From Anaerococcus vaginalis (GTDB lineage: Bacteria > Bacillota > Clostridia > Tissierellales > Peptoniphilaceae): 21,973 bases of DNA. Below are positions 5,950 through 14,802 of this stretch, piece by piece (position 1 is the stretch's first letter; each line of letters starts with the position of its first letter). Under the pieces are notes generated by a model. It was given only the letters and a program-made list of their open reading frames with translations. It was not told where the DNA came from and did not search any database. The stretch spans positions 1-21,973 of the forward strand of contig JAGZMY010000018.1 in the NCBI GenBank assembly GCA_018363915.1. Reading direction: 5' to 3'. The position numbers were made by a program, and so were the translations under genes.

Positions 5950-7056
5950 CTAACTATTTTTCAATAAATTTCTTTTTAATTCTTCTTCAAGACGGCCAAG
6001 TTCGTTTTTGGCATCTTCTCTGTTTTTCTTTCCTTCGATTTGGATTGACCTTACTTCATCAATCGCCTCGATTAGTCTATCATTTGTGTATTTTATTGTA
6101 TCAAGGTCTATTATACCGCGTTCGGTTGCTCTTGCTGTGTCGATTGTATTTTGTTTTAATTTGTCAGCGTTTGATTTTAATAAATCATTGGTAAGATTTG
6201 TCACGGCTTCTTGAGCACGTATTGCTTGTTCGGTGTGGCTCATGCCAAGGGCTAGAACCATTTGATTTTTCCAAAGTGGAATTGTATTTACAATTGTTGT
6301 TTGGATTTTTTCTGCCATAATTGAGTTTGATGATTGTACCATCCTAATTTGTGGTGCCATTTGCATTGAAACCATTCTGGTTAAATCTAAATCGTGTAAT
6401 TTTTTTTCAAACCTATTTGCTTGGGCTTTTATGTCATTTGCTTTTTGGGCATCCATTGGAAGATTTGAAATTCTTGCTGTATTTTCAAGAGCTGGTATAT
6501 CTTCTTCAAATGTTCTTTTGAGTTTTCTATTTCCTGCTTCTATATACATAGAAAGTTCTTTGTAATAATCCTCGTTTAATTCGTACATTTGATCAAGTAG
6601 GGAAATATCTTTTAATAGGGTTATTTGATGGTTGTCCAAGGCTTTGGCGATTTCGTCTATATTTTTTTCGGTTGATTGGTATTTTAATTTAATATTTTCA
6701 AGCTTTGATTTTTGCTTTTTGAAAAATCCAAAAACTCCGCTATCGTCTTCGTCCATTGACTTGATTTCTGAAACAACCTTATCCAAAAGTCCACCAATTT
6801 CTCCAAGCTCTTTGTTTTTTACTGTATTTAAAGTTTTTTCTGAGAAATTTGAAATCTTTTTTTGAGCTCCAACTCCGTATTGGAGAATTATATTTGAATC
6901 TTCTAGGTCAATTTTTTGGGAAAAATCATCAATTTGTTTTTCTTCTTCTGGAGAAAATTTTATTGACTGATCTATTTGGATTTTTTCCTTATATTCGACT
7001 GGTTTTAATTCGACCTCTTCATTTTCTCCGGCTAATCTTAATTTAATATCACTCAT
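5950..7056 (-). CDS. telA: TelA/KlaA-family toxic anion resistance protein
   Basis: This 368-residue soluble, mostly helical coiled-coil protein is of the TelA family, named for tellurite resistance but widespread and linked to envelope stress. Family phrases are ALENTARISNLPMDAQKAND, then QMAPQIRMVQSSN, TTIVNTIPLWKNQMVLALG and GIIDLDTIKYTNDRLI. Length is normal. The start ATG overlaps the xpaC stop by 8 bases, so the two are probably translationally coupled. xpaC-telA pairing is a known arrangement in Firmicutes. The molecular activity of the family is not established. Tellurite resistance in this organism is not implied. Confidence 0.93.
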   Translation of the reverse strand: MSDIKLRLAGENEEVELKPVEYKEKIQIDQSIKFSPEEEKQIDDFSQKIDLEDSNIILQYGVGAQKKISNFSEKTLNTVKNKELGEIGGLLDKVVSEIKSMDEDDSGVFGFFKKQKSKLENIKLKYQSTEKNIDEIAKALDNHQITLLKDISLLDQMYELNEDYYKELSMYIEAGNRKLKRTFEEDIPALENTARISNLPMDAQKANDIKAQANRFEKKLHDLDLTRMVSMQMAPQIRMVQSSNSIMAEKIQTTIVNTIPLWKNQMVLALGMSHTEQAIRAQEAVTNLTNDLLKSNADKLKQNTIDTARATERGIIDLDTIKYTNDRLIEAIDEVRSIQIEGKKNREDAKNELGRLEEELKRNLLKNS

Positions 7057-8173
7057 CTTTACTCCAATCTTTTTCTAAATATCCTTCTTGGTTTAACAAA
7101 ATTTTCATTGTATCAATGTCTGTTTTTATATCCATTGTCCTGTCTTCCATTAGCTCTAATTGGATTTTTTCAAAGGCTTCATTGATTATTTCTATGGAAG
7201 ATTCTATTTCTGCAAGTGAATTTTTGATTTTTGAATCGTTTGATTCCATAATTTCGTATTCTGTGTAAGCATCAATTAATTTTACAGTTGTTGGCAAATA
7301 ATATTCTATAAATTTGTCCAAAACATAAGCTTTTTCTGGATATCTTTTAATAATGTTTGTAATATTTTCAATTGTTTTTTTAATTTCTATTACTTTTTCA
7401 AGAAAAGACCTATTTTTAATTCTTGAAATTGAAAGATTTATAGAAGTTATTTCCTTGCTTGAAATTTTTATTATTTCTTCAGCTTTATCCTTGCTTGTTT
7501 TTGTGCTTGTATCTTGGGCTATTTTTTTATTTTCTTCGTGTGATAAATTTGGCATTTGATTTTTTTGATTTTTATATAATTTAAAAGTTGGAATATCTAA
7601 CAAAAATAATGAATTATTTTCTACAATTCTTGCTTGTTTAAAATATCCCTTATTCATCATATACATAAGCTCTTTTATGGTATCTTCTTCTGATTTTTGA
7701 ACTGATGATGCCAAATCTCTTATTGGAATTACAGTGTTATGTCCAAGCTCTCTTAAAAATCTTGTGTAATCTTTTGAAATCATATCCAATTGTTGGGATT
7801 TTTTAAAAGTAAAAAATCCAGATACTGAAAATAAAACTGTAAACAATAGATTTCTAAAAAAATCAAAGGAAAATCCATCTGCAAATAAAACTATTAGCAT
7901 TATAAATGCAATGATAAAAGAAATTACCATAGCTGTTTTAAATAAACCTGCCTTAGTTTTTTCTGGAAGTTTTTGGGCGCAAACTTGAGGATTTTTAGTT
8001 TGGATTGCGGGTTTTCTAACTTGATTTCCATTTATAAAATTCATTGTTTTATCAATAAATATATCAAGACTTGTCTTGACCTTTTCACTTATATCAGAAA
8101 AATCCATATCGGAAATAGCTTTGTTTAGACTATTTTCCAAAGATTTTTCATTTTCTTTATCATAATTTGTCAT
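7049..8173 (-). CDS. xpaC: XpaC-like protein (5-bromo-4-chloroindolyl phosphate hydrolysis family)
   Basis: This 374-residue protein has a hydrophilic N-terminus (about 1-70), two membrane helices (about 79-99 and 105-125) and a long helical cytoplasmic part with IPIRDLASSVQKSEEDTIKELMYMMNKGYF, seen here as IPIRDLASS and MMNKGYFKQARI. This matches the XpaC family that pairs with TelA. The frame also opens at a GTG at 8179, but AAGGAG (8178-8183) overlaps that codon and sits 5 bases before the ATG at 8173, so ATG is chosen. The family name comes from an indirect indicator-dye phenotype, and the real role is unknown. Together with telA it probably acts at the membrane. Confidence 0.85.
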   Translation of the reverse strand: MTNYDKENEKSLENSLNKAISDMDFSDISEKVKTSLDIFIDKTMNFINGNQVRKPAIQTKNPQVCAQKLPEKTKAGLFKTAMVISFIIAFIMLIVLFADGFSFDFFRNLLFTVLFSVSGFFTFKKSQQLDMISKDYTRFLRELGHNTVIPIRDLASSVQKSEEDTIKELMYMMNKGYFKQARIVENNSLFLLDIPTFKLYKNQKNQMPNLSHEENKKIAQDTSTKTSKDKAEEIIKISSKEITSINLSISRIKNRSFLEKVIEIKKTIENITNIIKRYPEKAYVLDKFIEYYLPTTVKLIDAYTEYEIMESNDSKIKNSLAEIESSIEIINEAFEKIQLELMEDRTMDIKTDIDTMKILLNQEGYLEKDWSKDE

Positions 8174-8190
8174 ATTCACTCCTTAGTAAA

Positions 8191-8199
8191 ATTATACCA
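8191..8199 (-). promoter_or_regulatory. Extended -10 promoter of the xpaC-telA operon
   Basis: On the minus strand TGGTATAAT (8199-8191) is an extended -10 with a perfect TATAAT. No good -35 is visible 17 bp upstream, which fits extended -10 promoters. The start point would fall near 8184, leaving a very short leader that begins at the ribosome site. Confidence 0.65.
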
Positions 8200-8230
8200 G
8201 AAAGATTCAATATATAAAAACTATCTTAAT

Positions 8231-8266
8231 ATTTATTTAATATGCAATAGCAAAAATTAAATAAAT
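8231..8266. repeat. Perfect 11-bp AT-only inverted repeat
   Basis: ATTTATTTAAT (8231-8241) is the exact reverse complement of ATTAAATAAAT (8256-8266), with an inner TGC/GCA pairing. It lies between the M16 protease stop and the xpaC promoter. It could be a weak terminator for the protease gene or an operator for xpaC. No clear U-run follows on the minus strand. Confidence 0.45.
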
Positions 8267-8286
8267 TAATAATAAAATCAGGATAT

Positions 8287-11145
8287 TTAAGAATCTAAAT
8301 CTATTATTTTATCAAAATAATTTTCATTTTTCCTTAATTTTTCCCTATTTCCAAAAACAGTAAGATTGTTTTTGTCCAAAATATTTTTGTAATCATCTTT
8401 TAAATTAATTATATCATCTAAGTTAGCATTTTTTATATCAAGAAGTTTTTCTTCAAGCTCCTTATAAGAAAATCCTTGTAAATATCTTATAAAATCCAAG
8501 GAAGTCTTGGCTTGAAGAGATTGAGGTTTTAAATATGAACCCATTTTTGAAATTTTTTGGTTTTTCAAATCATTTGGATCAAGTTTTAAATCCTCTAAAA
8601 TTTGAGGGATTTTTTTATAATTTTCTACAGTTTCTTTTATGTGAGGGTCCCTGTAAGAATAGGTCCCAATATTTCCATACTTATCAACCATAAGTCCTGC
8701 CCCATAAGCTCCTCCTTTTGCACGAATTAAATCGTGAAGGTAAGGGTTAGAAATAATTGATGAGGAAAGGGCCAAAAGATTTAATTTATTGTCAGAAAAT
8801 TCTTTTAAATCTGCCCCCATAGACACATAATTTACATTTGCATCAGACAAAATTCCTTCTTTATAATAGGACTTTTGAAAATCAATTTGAGCTCTTTCTT
8901 TTTTTATCTTTTCAAGGTCTGAAAATTCTTTCTTTATAAAAGTCTTAACTTTTTCATAATCTTCATTTGATCCTGTGATATTTATTAAAAGATTTTTTGA
9001 AAAAATTTCTTTATACAAATCTTCTAATTTTTCCTTAAACTTATTGAAATCTTCTTCTACATCTTTGGAAATTTTCTTTATAAATTCATAGTATCCAAAG
9101 CCATTTAGCTCATCTTTGATGTATGAAAGTTTATCAAAATGTGAAAAAGAACGGGTAAGAGCAAGGCTATGACCAGAATCATACATATTCATTTCAAATA
9201 AGGCCTTGATTTGTTTTAAAATATCCTTAATTCTTTTTTCATTATCAAAAACAGACTCATTCATTATTTCTTTTACAATTTCTACAGATTTTTCGTACCT
9301 ATCTATAGTAGTTTTGAAGGAAATTTTTATAAAATTATTAATTTCCCCGTCATTATTTTTTATATTTTGAATAGTAAAATTAAGTCCTGCCATATTTATT
9401 GGAATTAAATCATCCAATTTTTGGTAGGAATGGTTTTTTGTATCAATTGATCCCAAAAAGTCTGAAATCAGGCAAAGATATTTGAAATTTTCAAGGTCAA
9501 GATGGTTTACATCAAAGAAAAATTCACTATAAATCATCCCTGCGCTATCAAGGTCGTGGTAGATAAATTTGAAATCATCATCTTCGATTTGTCTTGGAAT
9601 TTTTTCGATTTCAAGGTCAACATCTTTAATTTCAAGGGCTGGGATGGTAGCCTTATCTTCTTTTGAATCTTCTTTTTCTTGGAAGGCTTTTAATTTTTCT
9701 TCCTTTTTCTTTAATGTATCAACTTCTTCATCTGATAGGGATTTTTTCAAATTTTCCAAATCTTGGTCGATTTTTTCTTCAATATTTTTAAAATAATCCT
9801 TGTCAGGTTTTGCTACAAGAACCAATTTTGTTTTGTTATTTATAAAATACTTCTCAACTTGTTTTTCAAAATAATCAGTTTCAATCAAAGCTCCCAATTC
9901 GTTTATATAGTCAATCAAATTTAGGCTATCAAAAATTTCATTATCCAAATTGTGCATGAGTATATATTCAATTCCCTTTGAGGCTAAATTCATTTGCTCT
10001 CTTTGAGAAAAATCGAAAAGGGCGTGAGCAGCTTTTAGGGAATCTTTTGGGATATGGTTAGCATATTTTTCAAGTTCTTCTTCGATGATTTTTACAAACT
10101 TATTTAAGTTTTCATCTGATGTGCCTTGGGCTGTGATTTGAATGGAAGATCTTTCTCCATAACCAGTCCTTGCATAAAAACTTTCAGGCCCAATTTCCTT
10201 GTAAATTCTTTGAGAAATTTCAGAAGAATCTGAGTTGAAAAGAGCGATTGATAAAATTGCGTTTGCAAGTTGGTCTTTTATATTAGCTCTTTCATTTGTT
10301 AAAAATGAATATGTCAGATAAGATTTGTTTTTATCTTCATTGTTTGATTGGAAAGAGGTAAAAATTGGTTTTTTGTAATAATTTTCAACTACCTTGCAAT
10401 CTGCAATAATTTCTTTTTTCTCATAATTGGACAAATATTCCTCATCAAGATTTTTTAAATATTTTTCAATATCCATATCTCCATAATAAAAAATTTCAGC
10501 GTTTGATGGGTGGTAAAATCTTTTGTAAAAATCCAAAAATTCTTCGTAAGTTAATTTAGAAATATCATAAGGATTTCCGCCTGAAACATATTGGTAGCAG
10601 GAATTTTTGTAAAGATATTTATTTATTTCATTTACAATAATAGTATCTGGATTTGTAGTTGCCCCTTTCATTTCATTGTAAACAACGCCCGATACAGAAA
10701 ATTTTCCATCTTCATTAATTTTTATAGACTTTCCTTCTTGTAAGAAAATTTCTTCCTTATTTAAAACTTTTGGATTAAAAACTGCATCCAAATAAACATC
10801 TTGAAGATTGAAAAAGTCCTTATCATTTTCGCTTGCAACAGGATAAACAGTTTTATCAGGGTAGGTCATTGCATTTAAAAAAGTTTGAAGGCTTGATGCA
10901 ATCATATCCATAAAAGGTTCTTTGGTTCTATATTTTTTTGAGCCGTTTAATACAGAATGTTCCAAAATATGGGAGATTCCCTTGGAAGATTCTGGGGGAG
11001 TTTTAAAAGCAATTGCAAAAGTTTTGTTTTTGTCATCAGTTTTTATATAATTAATTTTTGCTCCAGATTTTTTGTGTTCATACAAAAAAACATCCAGACC
11101 AAGTTTTTCATATTTTTTATTTTTTATTAAAATATATTTTTCCAT
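8287..11145 (-). CDS. M16C insulinase-family zinc metalloprotease (presequence-protease-like)
   Basis: This 952-residue peptidase has the clamshell two-half structure of the PreP/M16C family. The inverted zinc motif HILEH is at 59-63 (ligands His59 and His63, catalytic Glu62). The third ligand is Glu158 in VVYNEMKG. The M16C-associated central domain contains a charged linker (about 450-500). The C-terminal half keeps the substrate-binding region RAKGGAYGAG and, further on, YSYRDPHI. There is no signal peptide, so it is cytoplasmic and likely degrades short unfolded peptides. AAAGGA lies 7 bases before the ATG. A minus-strand TATAGT at 11183-11178 may be its -10, with a weak -35. It is a monocistronic gene, divergent from the PTS operon. 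Confidence 0.93.
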   Translation of the reverse strand: MEKYILIKNKKYEKLGLDVFLYEHKKSGAKINYIKTDDKNKTFAIAFKTPPESSKGISHILEHSVLNGSKKYRTKEPFMDMIASSLQTFLNAMTYPDKTVYPVASENDKDFFNLQDVYLDAVFNPKVLNKEEIFLQEGKSIKINEDGKFSVSGVVYNEMKGATTNPDTIIVNEINKYLYKNSCYQYVSGGNPYDISKLTYEEFLDFYKRFYHPSNAEIFYYGDMDIEKYLKNLDEEYLSNYEKKEIIADCKVVENYYKKPIFTSFQSNNEDKNKSYLTYSFLTNERANIKDQLANAILSIALFNSDSSEISQRIYKEIGPESFYARTGYGERSSIQITAQGTSDENLNKFVKIIEEELEKYANHIPKDSLKAAHALFDFSQREQMNLASKGIEYILMHNLDNEIFDSLNLIDYINELGALIETDYFEKQVEKYFINNKTKLVLVAKPDKDYFKNIEEKIDQDLENLKKSLSDEEVDTLKKKEEKLKAFQEKEDSKEDKATIPALEIKDVDLEIEKIPRQIEDDDFKFIYHDLDSAGMIYSEFFFDVNHLDLENFKYLCLISDFLGSIDTKNHSYQKLDDLIPINMAGLNFTIQNIKNNDGEINNFIKISFKTTIDRYEKSVEIVKEIMNESVFDNEKRIKDILKQIKALFEMNMYDSGHSLALTRSFSHFDKLSYIKDELNGFGYYEFIKKISKDVEEDFNKFKEKLEDLYKEIFSKNLLINITGSNEDYEKVKTFIKKEFSDLEKIKKERAQIDFQKSYYKEGILSDANVNYVSMGADLKEFSDNKLNLLALSSSIISNPYLHDLIRAKGGAYGAGLMVDKYGNIGTYSYRDPHIKETVENYKKIPQILEDLKLDPNDLKNQKISKMGSYLKPQSLQAKTSLDFIRYLQGFSYKELEEKLLDIKNANLDDIINLKDDYKNILDKNNLTVFGNREKLRKNENYFDKIIDLDS

Positions 11146-11238
11146 TAATAAATCCTTTCTTTATATTTATTACTACAACTATACTCTTAAATAAATTTCA
11201 TCTCATTAATAGGAAAAAATTAATTTTTTAAAAAAATA

Positions 11239-11268
11239 TTTAAAAAATTTCTTGATATAGTGTAAAAT
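11239..11268 (+). promoter_or_regulatory. Probable promoter of the mannose-type PTS operon
   Basis: TTTAAA (11239-11244), an 18-bp spacer and TAAAAT (11263-11268), with TATAGT at 11256-11261 as an alternative -10. It shares TTTAAAAAATTT and TATAGTGTAAAAT with the promoter at 254-282. I see no cre box and no sigma-54 -24/-12 pair here, although PTS operons of this type are often under such control. Confidence 0.55.
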
Positions 11269-11316
11269 AAAAATAGGTTTATTTAATAAATCAATTTAAT
11301 TTAAGGAGGGAAGTAA

Positions 11317-12318
11317 ATGATAGGTATTATACTGGCAAGTCACGGCGAATTTGCTCAAGGTATAAGACAATCTGGTGAAATGATTTTTGGAGAACAAGAA
11401 AAATTAGAAACAGCTGTTCTCTTACCTTCAATGGGCCCTGATGATTTAAGAAAAGATCTTGAAGAAAAAATCAAAAAACTTGATTGTGAACAAATACTTT
11501 TCTTAGTCGACCTTTGGGGTGGAACACCTTTTAACCAAGTTTCAGCTCTAATGGATGGAAATGAAGAAAAGTGGGCAGTTCTTACCGGACTTAATTTACC
11601 CATGCTAATTGAGGCGCTTGGCTCAAGACTTATGGAAGAAAAATCACATGATCTTGCGAAATTATTGTTAGAGCCTGCCAAAGAAGGAGTAAAAACTAAA
11701 CCAGAATCCTTGATGGACGATTACAATAAATCTAATGCAAAAGATAAGTCAAAAGAAAATCTTCCAAAACATACTGGAGCGATTCCAGAAGGAACTGTAA
11801 TTGGGGATGGAAAAATTGACGTTGTTCTTGCAAGGATTGATACAAGATTACTTCATGGACAAGTTGCAACAAGTTGGACAAAAGCAACAAATCCGTCAAG
11901 AATTATTGTTGTAAGTGACAATGTAAGTGAGGATGCTTTGCGTAAGTCAATGATAATGGAGGCTGCTCCTCCAGGAGTAAAGGCTCATGTTGTGCCAATA
12001 TGGAAAATGGCAGAAATTTTTGAAGATCCACGTTTTGGAGATACAAGAGCAATGTTATTATTTGAAACACCACAAGATGCTTTAGCTCTTATCGAAAAAG
12101 GCGCAGATTTAAAAGAAATAAATCTTGGCTCTATGGCTCACTCACAAGGAAAGGCTTATGTAACTTCTACTGTTTCTATGGGAAAAGAAGATGTTGAAAC
12201 TTTTGAAAAATTACTCGACAAGGAAATAAAAATCGATGTAAGAAAAGTTCCAGCAAATCAGCCTGAAAACTTTACAAATATTATGAAAAAAGCAAAATCA
12301 GAACTTGGTTTGGCTTAA
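11317..12318 (+). CDS. manX: Mannose-family PTS IIAB component
   Basis: This 333-residue cytoplasmic phosphotransfer protein moves phosphate from HPr to incoming sugar. The IIA domain (about 1-125) carries the phospho-His at H9 in ASHGEFAQG and the phrase LVDLWGGTPFN. A hydrophilic linker (about 126-163) follows. The IIB domain (about 165-333) has phospho-His H180 in RIDTRLLHGQVATSW. Fused IIAB of this length is the usual ManX form. AAGGAGG at 11303-11309 supports the ATG. It is first in a four-gene operon with IIC, IID and DUF956. The sugar may be mannose, glucose, fructose or an amino sugar, and sequence alone does not fix it. Confidence 0.95.
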   Translation: MIGIILASHGEFAQGIRQSGEMIFGEQEKLETAVLLPSMGPDDLRKDLEEKIKKLDCEQILFLVDLWGGTPFNQVSALMDGNEEKWAVLTGLNLPMLIEALGSRLMEEKSHDLAKLLLEPAKEGVKTKPESLMDDYNKSNAKDKSKENLPKHTGAIPEGTVIGDGKIDVVLARIDTRLLHGQVATSWTKATNPSRIIVVSDNVSEDALRKSMIMEAAPPGVKAHVVPIWKMAEIFEDPRFGDTRAMLLFETPQDALALIEKGADLKEINLGSMAHSQGKAYVTSTVSMGKEDVETFEKLLDKEIKIDVRKVPANQPENFTNIMKKAKSELGLA

Positions 12319-12327
12319 GGAGGAATT

Positions 12328-13137
12328 ATGTCAGCAATTAGTATTATTTTAATTGTTATAGTTGCTCTACTTGCGGGTATGGAAGGAATCTTAGACCAAT
12401 TCCAATTCCATCAACCAATCGTTGCTTGTACTTTGATTGGACTTGTAAGTGGACATTTAAAAGAAGGAATTATGCTTGGTGGAGCTCTTCAAATGATTGC
12501 TCTTGGTTGGGCAAATGTTGGAGCAGCAGTAGCTCCAGATGCGGCTTTGGCATCAGTTGCAAGTGCAATTATCATGGTTTTAGCTCTACAAGATGGCTCA
12601 GGAAATGTAAATAATGCAATAAATACATCAATAGCTGTTGCTATACCACTTTCAGTAGCAGGTCTATTTTTGACAATGATAGCAAGAACTTTATCAATTC
12701 CAATAGTTCACGGAATGGATGCAGCAGCAGAAGAAGGAAATTTCAGAAAAATTGAAGTTCTTCATATACTTGCAGTTTTGATGCAAGGACTTAGAATTGC
12801 AGTTCCTGCAGCAGCACTTTGTTTTGTTTCACCAAAAGTTGTAACAGGCGTTTTAAATTCTATGCCAGGTTGGTTAACTCATGGTATGGAAGTAGGTGGA
12901 GGAATGGTTGCAGCAGTAGGTTATGCGATGGTAATTAATATGATGAGTACAAAAGAAACTTGGCCATTTTTTGCAATTGGTTTTGCAGTTGCAGCAATCC
13001 CACAACTAACTCTAATCGGACTTGGTGTAGTAGGATTTTCACTTGCACTTATCTATTTAAAACTTAAAGAATCATCTTCATCAAATGGATCAGCTAATAC
13101 TGGAGATCCACTTGGCGATATTATAAATGATTATTAG
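12328..13137 (+). CDS. manY: Mannose-family PTS IIC component
   Basis: This 269-residue membrane subunit forms the sugar channel together with IID. It is highly hydrophobic, with many Gly/Ala helices. Family phrases include MEGILDQFQFHQPIVACTLIG, seen here as GILDQFQFHQPIVACTL, then MLGGALQMIALGWANVGAA and the later GGGMVAAVGYAMVINMM. A short hydrophilic Ser/Asn-rich tail ends it. GGAGG lies 5 bases before the ATG, immediately after the IIAB stop. Length is normal for ManY. It gives the system its substrate pathway through the cytoplasmic membrane. Confidence 0.95.
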   Translation: MSAISIILIVIVALLAGMEGILDQFQFHQPIVACTLIGLVSGHLKEGIMLGGALQMIALGWANVGAAVAPDAALASVASAIIMVLALQDGSGNVNNAINTSIAVAIPLSVAGLFLTMIARTLSIPIVHGMDAAAEEGNFRKIEVLHILAVLMQGLRIAVPAAALCFVSPKVVTGVLNSMPGWLTHGMEVGGGMVAAVGYAMVINMMSTKETWPFFAIGFAVAAIPQLTLIGLGVVGFSLALIYLKLKESSSSNGSANTGDPLGDIINDY

Positions 13138-13145
13138 GAGGAAAT

Positions 13146-14075
13146 ATGACTGAAGTAAATGAAAAAAGAATAGAATTATCAAGATCTGATAGGATAAAAG
13201 TATTTAATCGTCATCAACTCCTACAAGGTTCTTGGAATTATGAACGTATGCAAAACGGTGGCTGGTGTTATTCAATAATTCCTGCTATCAAAAAATTATA
13301 TAAAACAGATGAAGAAAGAAAATCTGCTTTAAAAAGACACTTAGAGTTTTATAATACTCACCCATATCTTTCAAGCCCAGTAATGGGAGTTACTCTTGCT
13401 ATGGAAGAAGAAAAAGCAAATGGAGCTCCTATTGAAGATAAAACAATAAACTCTGTTAAGGTAGGAATGATGGGACCTTTGGCAGGTGTTGGTGATCCAG
13501 TTTTCTGGTTTACAGCAAGACCAATACTTGGAGCTCTTGGTGCATCAATGGCTTTAACAGGAAATATTATTGGACCAATAATATTTTTTGTATTTTGGAA
13601 TATTATAAGAATGGCATTTGAGTGGAAAACTCAAGAATTTGGTTACAAAGTAGGAAATGAAATTACAAAAGATTTGTCAGGTGGACTTTTAGGAAAAGTA
13701 AACTTGGTTGCATCAATTGTTGGTATGTTTATAGTTGGCGCTTTGGTACAAAGATGGGTAAATGTAACATTTACAGTAAACGTATCAGAAGTAACTCAAC
13801 AAGCAGGATCATTTATTGATTGGAATTCTTTATCAAGTGGCAGCAAGGGACTTCAAGAAGCCTTCAAACTTTACGATCAATTAGGATCAGCAGGCCTTGA
13901 TCAAGTAAAAGTTACAACCTTACAAGATAACTTAAACCAATTAATACCAGGACTTGTTCCAATGTTATTAACACTTGGAATTTGTAAATTATTAAAGAAA
14001 AATGTATCTCCAATTGTTATAATAGTTGCTTTATTTATAATAGGAATAATAGCATCTGTACTTGGAATCATGTAA
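13146..14075 (+). CDS. manZ: Mannose-family PTS IID component
   Basis: This 309-residue membrane subunit is found only in the mannose PTS family. The N-terminal cytoplasmic half has NYERMQNGGWCYSIIPAIKK (from about residue 30) and MGPLAGVGDPVFWFTARPI, the conserved IID core. Hydrophobic segments follow, the last near the C-terminus (VIIVALFIIGIIASVLGI). GGAGG (13137-13141) overlaps the IIC stop region and precedes the ATG by 4 bases. The next gene starts within its stop codon (TAATG). IIC and IID of this family also serve as receptors for some class II bacteriocins, which is family knowledge and was not seen here. Confidence 0.95.
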   Translation: MTEVNEKRIELSRSDRIKVFNRHQLLQGSWNYERMQNGGWCYSIIPAIKKLYKTDEERKSALKRHLEFYNTHPYLSSPVMGVTLAMEEEKANGAPIEDKTINSVKVGMMGPLAGVGDPVFWFTARPILGALGASMALTGNIIGPIIFFVFWNIIRMAFEWKTQEFGYKVGNEITKDLSGGLLGKVNLVASIVGMFIVGALVQRWVNVTFTVNVSEVTQQAGSFIDWNSLSSGSKGLQEAFKLYDQLGSAGLDQVKVTTLQDNLNQLIPGLVPMLLTLGICKLLKKNVSPIVIIVALFIIGIIASVLGIM

Positions 14076-14443
14076 TGGTTCAAAGTCAAAATAAAAATGT
14101 AGACTTATCCATTAAGGGAAGATGCCTTAATGGATTTACCTCTGATGGAAATATAATGGTAGGCGATAAGGCCTTTGAATTTTATAATGAAAAAAATGTA
14201 GAAGATTATATACAAATTCCTTACAAAGAAATTTCCTTTGTGAGTGCGTCAGTTTTATTTGGCAAAAAAATAAATAGATTTGCAATTCATACAAAAGAAA
14301 GTGGCAATTTTGTTTTTACAACAAAGGATAATAAAAAAACTTTGAGAGCTTTAAATAATTATATTGAGTCAGATAAGTTGAGAAGGTCTTTATCATTTTT
14401 TGAGGTAATAAAAAGAGGTATTAAAAATTTAATTAAAAAATAG
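14075..14443 (+). CDS. manO: DUF956 family protein (ManO-like, mannose operon)
   Basis: This 122-residue soluble protein occurs almost only at the end of mannose PTS operons in Firmicutes. Typical phrases are SIKGRCLNGFTSDGNIMVGD, then KAFEFYNEKNVEDYIQIPYKEI, seen here as VEDYIQIPYKEISFV, and GKKINRFAIHTKESGNFVFTT. The PH-like beta pattern and the length match. Its ATG shares a base with the IID stop (TAATG), so translation is coupled. It has been named ManO and suggested to act in regulation of the operon, but its mechanism is not clear. No helix-turn-helix is visible. Confidence 0.85.
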   Translation: MVQSQNKNVDLSIKGRCLNGFTSDGNIMVGDKAFEFYNEKNVEDYIQIPYKEISFVSASVLFGKKINRFAIHTKESGNFVFTTKDNKKTLRALNNYIESDKLRRSLSFFEVIKRGIKNLIKK

Positions 14444-14463
14444 ACTTGGATTTTTTCTAAGTC
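14443..14463 (+). repeat. Left 21-bp flank of the palindromic element (stem-loop without T-run)
   Basis: GACTTGG (14443-14449) pairs with CTAAGTC (14457-14463) around ATTTTTT. Its first base is the last base of the ManO stop codon. The 21 bases match 14663-14683 at 18 of 21 positions. No T-run follows, so it is not a working terminator here. It reads as the cut-off copy of the terminator that now lies 200 bp downstream. Confidence 0.7.
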
Positions 14464-14663
14464 AGATCGTAAACAAACCCTCAACCACGAATATCTGACT
14501 CCAAAAATTGTTGATTTCTAAATTTCAAAATTCTAAAATCGCAAACTCGAGCCACGCTCTCGAACAGTGCGATTTCTTGACGAATTTTGAAATTTGAAAT
14601 CAAATCAATTTTTTACGTATGATATTCTTAGCATGAGGATTTGTATACTTTTTAAACAGTCTG
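14463..14663. repeat. Near-palindromic intergenic element of about 200 bp (copy 2)
   Basis: The two halves of this stretch are reverse complements with small gaps. Working outward: TCGAG/CTCGA at the tip (about 14547-14563), AAATCGCA/TGCGATTT, AAATTTCAAAATTC/GAATTTTGAAATTT, GATTTC/GAAATC, AAAATTG/CAATTTT, GAATATC/GATATTC, CCTCA/TGAGG, and ends CAGA/TCTG. It has no coding capacity. The right arm (14566-14643) is repeated at 122-199. It is flanked by a 21-bp imperfect direct repeat. This is the shape of a MITE-like or other non-autonomous element. As RNA it would form one very long hairpin. Confidence 0.8.
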
Positions 14664-14690
14664 GCTTGGATTTTTCCCAAGTCTTTTTTT
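14663..14690 (+). terminator. Intrinsic terminator of the PTS operon
   Basis: GGCTTGG (14663-14669) pairs with CCAAGTC (14677-14683) around ATTTTTC, and seven T follow (14684-14690). It lies 220 bases after the ManO stop because the palindromic element separates them. Confidence 0.85.
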
Positions 14691-14793
14691 ATTGTAATTT
14701 GATATTTTAATAATAAGTTTATCTTTGTTTTTAACAATGAAAATATTTGCAAAAATAAATTATTTAATTTTGATAAAAAAATTTTAGTTAATT

Positions 14794-14802
14794 TGATAAA
14801 AT
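14794..14802 (+). promoter_or_regulatory. Extended -10 promoter of the EF-G-like operon
   Basis: TGATAAAAT (14794-14802) is a TG-N-TAAAAT extended -10. TTGATA at 14770-14775 is too far for an ideal spacer. The start point would be near 14809, giving a leader of about 57 nt that includes the 14823-14840 hairpin. Confidence 0.45.

Noticed and set aside
8174..8179. GTG start for XpaC
   Set aside because: The ribosome site AAGGAG overlaps this codon, whereas the ATG at 8173 is 5 bases downstream of it.
11146..11316. Catabolite (cre) box or sigma-54 promoter before the PTS operon
   Set aside because: I scanned the interval and found neither a TGNAANCGNTNNCA-like palindrome nor a -24/-12 pair.
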